Assembly: GCA_958349075.1 (NCBI GenBank)
Contig: CATWBR010000201.1
Span: 1 to 8,047, forward strand
DNA from: an uncultured Clostridium sp.
GTDB lineage: Bacteria > Bacillota > Clostridia > Lachnospirales > Lachnospiraceae
Length of the DNA stretch: 8,047 nt
Reading direction: 5' to 3'
The position numbers and the translations under genes were made by a program. How positions within the stretch are numbered: the first letter of the stretch is position 1; each line of letters begins with the position of its first letter. Under the pieces are notes generated by a model that did no database searches, was not told the DNA's origin, and worked only from the letters and a program-made list of their open reading frames with translations. Of the stretch, positions 1 to 5,808 are shown in pieces.

Positions 1-836
1 TTAAATCAATTGAAGAGATACTGTTTATTCAAAGGAACATGCAGGCCTATTTTAAGGATCTGGGGGAACTTAACACGGGTTCCCTGTCAATCGGAGGAGC
101 CTCATTTTTCTGTTCCTTTGTATTCCCGGATTTGATAGGACGCTTCAGGGAGAAGTATCCCAATGTGACAATTGATCTGTTGGAAGGGAATGTCAAGGAG
201 CTTAAAGAGGGTCTGGAGAATGAATCGCTTGATCTGGTCATTGAGACGGCTCTCTATGAGGACTCCTCTGTAGAACGCTTCTATTACAAGAATGAGGAGA
301 TTATCCTATTGGTGCCGGCCTCCTATCCCATTAACAAGAGGCTGCAGCCCTACCGTCTGTCTTATCAGGATGTTGTTACGGAACGCTTTCTGTCGGATTC
401 ATACGAACCGGTGCCGCTGGAGCTGTTTAAGGATATTCCTTTCATTATAATGAAGCCCGGCAACGACATGTACAATAGGAGCTTTAACATGTGCAGGAAT
501 GCAGGATTCACCCCCAAGGTGGCGATCCAGATGGATCAGGTCCTGACTTCCATGAATATCGCATCCAACGGCGTAGGCGCCGTGTTCATCCGGGCGGACA
601 TTATCGGCTGCCTGCCTGAAAATGAGAAGCTGGTTTATTATAAAATCGGTGATCCGCTGGCGTGCAGGAGAGTTGTGTTTGCCAGCAAAAAAGGAAAGTA
701 TATCACAGCGGCCATGAGGGAGTTTCTGCGCATGGCGGGAGCTAAAAAAGTAGACGGAGTCTGCCCGGGCAAGGGTCCCTGCAAGACCGGGAGCCCCTGT
801 AAGAGCAGCCAGAGAGGAACGGATGAATGGAGCTGA
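1..836 (+). CDS. LysR-type transcriptional regulator, 5' end cut by window
   Basis: This is the C-terminal part of a LysR-family regulator. The frame is open from base 3 to the TGA at 834-836. The Met codon at 39 is internal, because in-frame codons upstream (reading KSIEEILFIQRN) look like the end of the linker helix. The N-terminal winged helix-turn-helix lies outside the window. What remains matches the periplasmic-binding-protein-like effector domain: 'GSLSIGGASFF' opens the first subdomain, followed by 'FREKYPNVTIDLLEG', 'LDLVIET', and late in the domain 'NGVGAVFIRADI'. After the domain there is an unusual tail with three cysteines spaced six residues apart (codons at 762, 780 and 798). 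The effector cannot be told. LysR regulators often control adjacent genes, but they are usually divergent from their targets. This one overlaps the next gene by 10 bases, so it is probably co-transcribed with it. The family call is firm; the target is unknown. Confidence 0.88.
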   Translation, partial: KSIEEILFIQRNMQAYFKDLGELNTGSLSIGGASFFCSFVFPDLIGRFREKYPNVTIDLLEGNVKELKEGLENESLDLVIETALYEDSSVERFYYKNEEIILLVPASYPINKRLQPYRLSYQDVVTERFLSDSYEPVPLELFKDIPFIIMKPGNDMYNRSFNMCRNAGFTPKVAIQMDQVLTSMNIASNGVGAVFIRADIIGCLPENEKLVYYKIGDPLACRRVVFASKKGKYITAAMREFLRMAGAKKVDGVCPGKGPCKTGSPCKSSQRGTDEWS

Positions 837-1714
837 TTCCCGCAAAGACGATTGTGACGAAGAATAAGGACACCTCCTGGTTCGGCAGCGACTACAATAT
901 GAATTTGTACCGCGGCTGCAGCCACGGCTGTATCTACTGCGACAGCAGGAGCAGTTGTTACAGGGTGGATGACTTTGAAAATGTAAAGGCCAAGGAAAAT
1001 GCCCTTCTTATTGTCAGGGACGATTTAAGGCGCAAGGTGAAAAAAGGCGTGGCGGGCACCGGAGCCATGAGTGATCCCTACAATCCTTATGAGACAGAGA
1101 TGGAACTGACGAAGCACAGCCTGGAACTGATTGGGGCCTTTGGATTTGGTGTGTCCATGCTCACAAAGAGTACGGGTATCCTGAGGGATATCCTTCTCTA
1201 CCAGTTGATTGCCGAGCAGTCCCCGGTCAATTGTATGCTCACGATTACAACCTGCGACGACGCCCTGTCAAAGAAGCTGGAACCGGGAGTTCCCCCTTCG
1301 TCGGAACGTTTTAAAGCGGTTAAAAAGCTGGCCGACGCCGGTCTTTATACAGGAGTTGTGATGACTCCTGTGCTGCCTTTTCTGGAAGACACAAAGGAAA
1401 ATATCCTGGGTATGGTTGAACTTGCCAGGGAATCGAAAGCCAGATTTATTTATCCCATGTTTGGCGTGACATTGCGGGACCGCCAGAGAGATTATTTCTA
1501 CAGCAGCCTCGACCGGATTTTCCCGGAGGAGGATTTGAGGCGGCAGTATGAAAAACAATACGGAGAACGATATTATTGCAGCAGCCGGAGGGCGGGCAGC
1601 CTTTACGGCCTGTTTGAGAAAGAATGCGTAAAAGCCGGTATTATATACAAAATGCCGGATATAATTCATTCATATAAGAAAAATTATCAGTATGAACAGC
1701 TTACCCTGTTCTGA
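827..1714 (+). CDS. Radical SAM protein, spore photoproduct lyase-like (SplB/COG1533) family
   Basis: A 295-residue radical SAM enzyme. The [4Fe-4S]/SAM-binding motif CX3CX2C is seen at Cys31, Cys35 and Cys38 in 'YRGCSHGCIYCDSR'. Further family marks are 'GAMSDPYNPYE', 'LTKSTGILRDI', 'TITTCDDALSKKLEPGVP' and 'GVVMTPVLPFLED', which form the TIM-barrel strands typical of the SplB-like (Rv2578c-type) branch. The substrate is unknown. The name reflects homology to spore photoproduct lyase, but this branch is not shown to repair spore photoproduct. The protein ends in QLTLF, which resembles the pentapeptide that docks DNA-repair proteins on the beta sliding clamp. The start at 827 has AGAGAGGA (811-818) eight bases upstream and lies inside the end of the LysR gene. 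Family confidence is high; substrate confidence is low. Confidence 0.9.
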   Translation: MELIPAKTIVTKNKDTSWFGSDYNMNLYRGCSHGCIYCDSRSSCYRVDDFENVKAKENALLIVRDDLRRKVKKGVAGTGAMSDPYNPYETEMELTKHSLELIGAFGFGVSMLTKSTGILRDILLYQLIAEQSPVNCMLTITTCDDALSKKLEPGVPPSSERFKAVKKLADAGLYTGVVMTPVLPFLEDTKENILGMVELARESKARFIYPMFGVTLRDRQRDYFYSSLDRIFPEEDLRRQYEKQYGERYYCSSRRAGSLYGLFEKECVKAGIIYKMPDIIHSYKKNYQYEQLTLF

Positions 1715-1745
1715 AAAAGGAAATTCTGAAAAGGGAGACAATTTG

Positions 1746-2171
1746 ATGAAGGAAACAGTGCTTCTTTATAACTTTAATGACAAGGACAGACTGATGAAAA
1801 TCAGGCAGGCGCTACTGCCACTGGGATTTCGCATCAGGCAGGTGGAGAAGGAGGATTATCTGAAACCTCTGGGAACGCTGGCCGGAGTGAAAGGGATGGA
1901 AGATTTGACGGCTGCCGCGGGTTCTTCGGACGAAGCGTTGGCATCGGAGGATTTTGAGGATGAGATGGCGCTTCTCGCGGGCCTCACTTCACCTCAGGTG
2001 GACGCTTTCATCAAGTCACTCCGCAAAAAGGGAATCGGACGTATCGATTATAAAGCGATTCTGACTCCCGTGAACAAGGATTGGAATTCGGTACATCTGT
2101 ACCATGAAATAAAAAGGGAACACGAGGCAATGACAGTGGCAACATCTCAGAGCGAGCCGGAAGAGGCTTAG
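1746..2171 (+). CDS. DUF3783 domain-containing protein
   Basis: A 141-residue protein with the look of DUF3783 proteins of Clostridia. 'MKETVLLYNFNDKDRLMKIRQALLPLGFRIRQV' opens the protein. The conserved core 'EMALLAGLTSPQVDAFIKSLRKKGI' followed by 'IDYKAILTPVNKDWNSVHLYHEI' lies at about residues 73-122. A low-complexity Ala/Ser/Asp/Glu linker sits at about 52-72. There is no signal peptide or membrane segment, so it is probably cytosolic. I chose the ATG at 1746 because AAGGGAGA (1731-1738) sits seven bases before it. The longer frame from 1692 would overlap the radical SAM gene by 23 bases and adds 18 residues that do not look like the family. The family has no known function. It lies 31 bases after the radical SAM gene and 15 bases before the phosphotransferase gene, so it is probably in the same operon. 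Confidence 0.85.
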   Translation: MKETVLLYNFNDKDRLMKIRQALLPLGFRIRQVEKEDYLKPLGTLAGVKGMEDLTAAAGSSDEALASEDFEDEMALLAGLTSPQVDAFIKSLRKKGIGRIDYKAILTPVNKDWNSVHLYHEIKREHEAMTVATSQSEPEEA

Positions 2172-2186
2172 AAACGGAGGGAAGAT

Positions 2187-3698
2187 ATGCTGGAAAAGGT
2201 GGATCTGCAAAAGACGGTTGACAAAGAAACATATAAACAGGTCAGTGAAGAGCTGGGAGAGCGCCTGGGCCTGCTGCAGAGAAAGTGTAAGGCAGAGAAA
2301 ATCCCGGTGGTGATTGTTTTTGAGGGCTTGGGAGCCGCCGGAAAAGGCGTGCAGATCAACCGCCTGATTCAGTCCTTCGACCCCAGGGGCTTTGATGTAT
2401 ACGCCAGCAGGAAGCCGGGAGAGGAAGAGCGGATGCGCCCCTTCCTGTGGCGTTACTGGACCAAAACGCCGGAGGACGGCCGTATTGCCATCTTTGACAG
2501 GAGCTGGTACGATAAGGTAACCGTGGACCGCTTTGACAAGGTTACAAAGCGTGATGAGCTTCCGGGGGCCTTTGCCGATATTACATCCTTTGAAAAACAG
2601 CTTTCGGAAGGCGGCTGCGTGATCATCAAGCTGTTTCTCTACATTTCACAGAAGGAGCAGAAAAAGCGCTTTGAGAAGCTGACGGACAATAAAGAGACAA
2701 AATGGCGCGTTTCGGGCGGAGACTGGAAGAGAAATAAGGAATATGACAAATACCTGATGATGAATGAGGAGATGCTGGAGCGGACCGATACCGGCTATGC
2801 TCCGTGGACGATTATCGAAGCTACGGACAAGAACTACGCGGCAATGAAGATTCTTGCCACAGTGGCCGACCGCATGGAATATGAAGTGAACAGCCGGGAA
2901 GCCGGGAAGAAGGAAACAACCGTTGCGGCTGCTGTTTCTGCGCCCCAGGACCGTTTCAAAAACGGTGTGCTCTCGGGCGTCGATCTGACGAAATCCCTGG
3001 ATAAGAGCGAGTACAAAGCTAAAGTGGATCAACTGCAGAAAAGGCTTGAATATCTCCACAGCGAGATTTACCGTCTGAGAATTCCGGTTGTAATCGGCTT
3101 TGAGGGCTGGGATGCGGCAGGCAAAGGTGGAGCCATCAGGAGGCTGACCAGCCATCTGGATCCGAGAGGCTATAAAGTAAACCCGACGGCCGCTCCCAAT
3201 GATATAGAGAAGGTCCATCACTATCTGTGGCGTTTCTGGAATAATATGCCGAAAGCGGGCCACGTTGCAATCTTCGACCGCACCTGGTACGGACGTGTCA
3301 TGGTGGAAAGAATCGAGGGTTTCTGCAAAGAGGAGGACTGGCGCAGGGCATACCAGGAAATCAATGAGATGGAGGCCCATATGGCAAACTTCGGCGCCGT
3401 AGTCCTGAAATTCTGGCTCCATATAGACAAAGAGGAGCAGGAACGCCGTTTCAACCAAAGGATGAATGATCCGGCTAAACAGTGGAAGATCACGGACGAG
3501 GACTGGAGAAACAGGGAAAAGTGGGATGCCTATGAAGCAGCGGTCAACGAAATGCTGGTGCGCACCTCCACCACGTATGCGCCGTGGACCATCGTGGAGG
3601 GCAATTCCAAGTACTATGCCAGGGTAAAAGTCTTGGAGACTGTGGTAGAAGCGCTGGAGCAAAAAATAAAAGAGGTTGAAAAAGAGCGCAATTCATAG
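2187..3698 (+). CDS. pap: Polyphosphate:AMP phosphotransferase (two-domain PPK2)
   Basis: A 503-residue protein with two fused PPK2 kinase domains, the layout of polyphosphate:AMP phosphotransferases, which make ADP from AMP using inorganic polyphosphate. Domain 1 (about 5-235) has a Walker A-like loop GLGAAGKG (47-54) and Walker B 'FDRSWY' (103-108). Domain 2 (about 263-495) has GWDAAGKG (307-314) and 'FDRTWYGRV' (363-371). Both end in 'APWTI[IV]E'. The loop Asp present in domain 2 (Asp309) is Gly49 in domain 1, which suggests that domain 2 is the main catalytic one, as I recall for two-domain PPK2 enzymes in general. An Ala/Lys-rich linker (about 235-262) joins the domains. It is cytosolic. 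The start at 2187 has CGGAGGGA (2175-2182) at normal spacing. AMP as acceptor is inferred from the two-domain layout, not shown by the sequence. Confidence 0.93.
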   Translation: MLEKVDLQKTVDKETYKQVSEELGERLGLLQRKCKAEKIPVVIVFEGLGAAGKGVQINRLIQSFDPRGFDVYASRKPGEEERMRPFLWRYWTKTPEDGRIAIFDRSWYDKVTVDRFDKVTKRDELPGAFADITSFEKQLSEGGCVIIKLFLYISQKEQKKRFEKLTDNKETKWRVSGGDWKRNKEYDKYLMMNEEMLERTDTGYAPWTIIEATDKNYAAMKILATVADRMEYEVNSREAGKKETTVAAAVSAPQDRFKNGVLSGVDLTKSLDKSEYKAKVDQLQKRLEYLHSEIYRLRIPVVIGFEGWDAAGKGGAIRRLTSHLDPRGYKVNPTAAPNDIEKVHHYLWRFWNNMPKAGHVAIFDRTWYGRVMVERIEGFCKEEDWRRAYQEINEMEAHMANFGAVVLKFWLHIDKEEQERRFNQRMNDPAKQWKITDEDWRNREKWDAYEAAVNEMLVRTSTTYAPWTIVEGNSKYYARVKVLETVVEALEQKIKEVEKERNS

Positions 3699-3704
3699 TA
3701 TTCT
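3676..3704 (+). promoter_or_regulatory. Candidate sigma-A promoter ahead of the flavoprotein-cmk-ispH-rpsA block
   Basis: TTGAAA (3676-3681, five of six to TTGACA) is followed after exactly 17 bases by TATTCT (3699-3704, four of six to TATAAT). It straddles the stop codon of the phosphotransferase gene. Transcription would begin near 3711, about 40 bases before the flavoprotein ATG. This is sequence matching only. Confidence 0.4.
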
Positions 3705-3717
3705 ACTGTAAACGCAT

Positions 3718-3761
3718 AAAGGAGCGGGCCGAAAGCCCGGATGAAATTACAGGATGGATAA
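3718..3761 (+). promoter_or_regulatory. Leader with Shine-Dalgarno, short hairpin and 6-codon reading frame
   Basis: AAAGGAG (3718-3724) is a strong Shine-Dalgarno sequence, but it lies 29 bases before the flavoprotein ATG at 3754. Between them is a hairpin with stem CGGGC (3725-3729)/GCCCG (3735-3739) and loop CGAAA. It is followed at 3741 by an ATG opening a six-codon frame (MKLQDG, stop 3759-3761) that overlaps the flavoprotein start codon. Folding the hairpin would bring the Shine-Dalgarno sequence next to the ATG at 3741. Only a weak 'AGG' lies directly before 3754, so translation of the flavoprotein may depend on coupling to the short frame. Confidence 0.4.
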
Positions 3762-5046
3762 GATTATTATAATCGGCGGCGGGGCAGCAGGTATGGCGGC
3801 TGCCATCGCCGCCGCTGAATGCGGCAAAAAGGCCGTTATATATGAGAAAAATGAGAAACTGGGCAAGAAGATTTTTATCACCGGAAAAGGCCGTTGTAAT
3901 GTGACGAACGACTGCGATCTGGAGCAGCTTTTTTCAAGTGTGGTCACCAACAAACGCTTTTTGTACAGTGCATTTTACGGTTTTACCAACATGGACATCA
4001 TGGATCTGCTGAGGGAGGCGGGCTGCCCTCTTAAGACGGAACGCGGAGGCCGTGTTTTTCCCGTATCGGACAAGTCCTCAGACGTAATAAGCGCTCTCAC
4101 AAGGAAACTTAGGAGCCTGAACGTGGATATCCACTTAAACGAAGGCGTGAAAAGCCTCTGGATGGAGGGGGACTCCGTGAAAGGGGTGATTCTGGAACAC
4201 GGCGGCAAGAAGGAGGGCGCGTCGGCCGTCATTGTGGCGACGGGAGGCCTGTCCTACCCGACCACAGGTTCCACGGGGGACGGATACCGCCTTGCAAAAG
4301 AGGCGGGACACAGCGTCACAAAGATGAGTCCGGCTCTGGTGCCGTTCATTACGGCGGAAGATGTGGTGAAAGAGCTTCAGGGCCTGGCGCTTAAAAATAT
4401 AGAGATCTCGGTGAGCGATGGAAAGAAGGAGCTTTACCGCGACTTTGGAGAAATGCTGTTTACGCATTTCGGTGTTTCCGGGCCTGTGCTGTTAAGCGCC
4501 AGCAGCTATGTTGCAAAGAGGCTTGAGAAGGGAAATACGGTCACCCTGTCCATCGACTTAAAGCCGGCTCTTTCCGGAGAACAACTGGATGCCAGAATCC
4601 TCAGGGACTTTGACGAGGTGAAAAACAAACAGTTCAGCAATGCGCTGAATCATCTGTATCCCTCTAAACTGATTCCCGTTATGATAAAGAGGAGCGGCAT
4701 TGATCCCGAAAAGAAGGTCAACGAGATTACAAAGGAAGAGCGGAGAAGGCTTGTGGAGGCTACAAAGGATTTTAAACTCACCATCACGGGGCTGCGGGGG
4801 TTCAATGAGGCCATCATCACCCAGGGCGGAGTCACCGTGAAAGAAGTAAATCCCTCCACGATGGAATCGAAACTGACGAAGAACCTTTATTTTGCAGGGG
4901 AAGTTCTGGACCTTGATGCGGTGACGGGAGGATTCAACCTGCAGATTGCCTGGTCGACCGGATTCCTGGCCGGCAGGAGCGCGTCGGCGGATTGTATTAA
5001 AAGTTTAAATATCGGGGAGGAACAGGAAGAATGCCGTTTAATATAG
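3754..5046 (+). CDS. BaiN/RdsA-type NAD(P)/FAD-dependent oxidoreductase (HI0933 family)
   Basis: A 430-residue flavoprotein of the HI0933/BaiN family. The FAD-binding Rossmann loop GGGAAG is at 8-13, and the family signature 'EKLGKKIFITGKGRCNVTN' is at 34-52. Further marks are 'ATGGLSYPTTGSTGDGY' (162-178), 'THFGVSGP' (237-244), 'TQGGVTVKEV' (356-365) and the C-terminal FAD contact 'YFAGEVLDLDAVTGGFNLQ' (379-397). No signal peptide or membrane segment is seen. Family members have been linked to bile acid 7-dehydroxylation (BaiN of Clostridium scindens), and others are annotated as aminoacetone oxidases. The physiological substrate of most is unknown. The neighbours here (cmk, ispH, rpsA) are housekeeping genes, which argues for a general role rather than a dedicated bile acid one. 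The ATG at 3754 is the only sensible start, since an in-frame stop lies just upstream at 3742-3744. The end overlaps cmk by 16 bases. Confidence 0.92.
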   Translation: MDKIIIIGGGAAGMAAAIAAAECGKKAVIYEKNEKLGKKIFITGKGRCNVTNDCDLEQLFSSVVTNKRFLYSAFYGFTNMDIMDLLREAGCPLKTERGGRVFPVSDKSSDVISALTRKLRSLNVDIHLNEGVKSLWMEGDSVKGVILEHGGKKEGASAVIVATGGLSYPTTGSTGDGYRLAKEAGHSVTKMSPALVPFITAEDVVKELQGLALKNIEISVSDGKKELYRDFGEMLFTHFGVSGPVLLSASSYVAKRLEKGNTVTLSIDLKPALSGEQLDARILRDFDEVKNKQFSNALNHLYPSKLIPVMIKRSGIDPEKKVNEITKEERRRLVEATKDFKLTITGLRGFNEAIITQGGVTVKEVNPSTMESKLTKNLYFAGEVLDLDAVTGGFNLQIAWSTGFLAGRSASADCIKSLNIGEEQEECRLI

Positions 5047-5717
5047 CGATTGACGGGCCTGCGGGAGCGGGCAAGAGTACGGTTGCAAAGCAGCTTGCAA
5101 AAAATCTTGGATATATCTATGTGGATACAGGCGCTATGTACAGAGCCATGGCACTGTATTTTCTGAGAAAAGGTATCGGTAAGGAAGACAGCAGGGCGAT
5201 TGAGGAAGCCTGTAGTGAAGTGGAGATTTCCCTTGAATATAAAGACGGGGTCCAGCAGCTCATCCTGAACGGAGAGAATGTCACGGGGCTTATCAGAACC
5301 GAGGAGGTAGGCAATATGGCGTCCGCCACATCGGTCTACGCACCCGTCAGAAAGAAACTTCTGGAACTGCAGAGAAAACTGGCGCAGAGAAAAGACGTGG
5401 TTATGGACGGCCGCGACATTGGCACATGTGTGCTTCCCGACGCCAATCTGAAGGTATATCTGACTGCGGGCAGCCGCGTCAGGGCGGTCCGCCGCTATAA
5501 AGAACTGCAGGAGAAAAATGTAGAGTGCGACCTGGAAGCGATTGAGAAGGATATCATCGAGCGCGATTACCGTGATATGCACCGGGAAATTGCTCCGCTG
5601 AAACAGGCCGAGGATGCGGTGCTTCTGGATTCTTCCAATATGACGTTGGAGGAAGTGCTTTATGAGATGGAGAGTCTGGTGGAGGATGCGGGCAGCAAAG
5701 GCTGCTGCGGCTGCTGA
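5031..5717 (+). CDS. cmk: Cytidylate kinase
   Basis: Cytidylate kinase transfers phosphate from ATP to CMP or dCMP, recycling CMP from RNA turnover and phospholipid synthesis. At 228 residues it has normal family length. The P-loop GPAGAGKST is at 9-17, 'VDTGAMYRA' (31-39) and 'DGRDIGT' (126-132) form the nucleotide monophosphate site, and 'RDYRDMHREIAPLKQAEDAVLLD' (178-200) carries the lid and Arg/Asp residues of the family. The start at 5031 has GGGGAGG (5014-5020) and AGGAAGA (5024-5030) upstream, inside the end of the flavoprotein gene, so translation is probably coupled. The last six residues are KGCCGC, a cysteine-rich tail beyond the usual fold. A 91-base gap separates the gene from ispH. 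Confidence 0.96.
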   Translation: MPFNIAIDGPAGAGKSTVAKQLAKNLGYIYVDTGAMYRAMALYFLRKGIGKEDSRAIEEACSEVEISLEYKDGVQQLILNGENVTGLIRTEEVGNMASATSVYAPVRKKLLELQRKLAQRKDVVMDGRDIGTCVLPDANLKVYLTAGSRVRAVRRYKELQEKNVECDLEAIEKDIIERDYRDMHREIAPLKQAEDAVLLDSSNMTLEEVLYEMESLVEDAGSKGCCGC

Positions 5718-5808
5718 CGGTACTCGATGTCCGGGAAAGGCAAGTACGGACTGCCGGATCCGGAAGACTCCCGTACAAAACTGACAGTTGGAGCAGAAGG
5801 TGGATAAT
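5718..5808 (+). promoter_or_regulatory. cmk-ispH spacer with two mutually exclusive hairpins
   Basis: The 91-base spacer can fold in two ways. GTCCG (5729-5733) pairs with CGGAC (5747-5751), or GTACGG (5744-5749) pairs with CCGTAC (5771-5776) enclosing the palindrome CCGGATCCGG (5754-5763). Both need bases 5747-5749. No T-tract follows, so neither is an intrinsic terminator. The ispH ribosome binding site AAGGTGG (5797-5803) lies downstream of both. A regulatory role is conjecture. Confidence 0.25.

Noticed and set aside
1711..1735. Short direct repeat of CTGAAAA spaced 15 bases apart before the DUF3783 gene
   Set aside because: Two copies of seven bases in an A-rich spacer are expected by chance and include the ribosome binding site.
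1692..1745. 18-residue N-terminal extension of the DUF3783 protein
   Set aside because: It overlaps the radical SAM gene, has no good ribosome binding site and adds residues unlike the family. The ATG at 1746 has a strong Shine-Dalgarno sequence.
2646..3662. Long open frame on the minus strand (338 codons)
   Set aside because: It lies wholly opposite the two-domain PPK2 gene, whose protein is clearly real. The predicted product has no recognisable domain and is a shadow of the GC-biased codon pattern.
5781..5808. CTGACA with GATAAT 16 bases downstream, looking like a promoter for ispH
   Set aside because: The predicted transcript would start after the ispH ATG at 5809. The GATAAT is better explained as the spacer between the ribosome binding site and the start codon.
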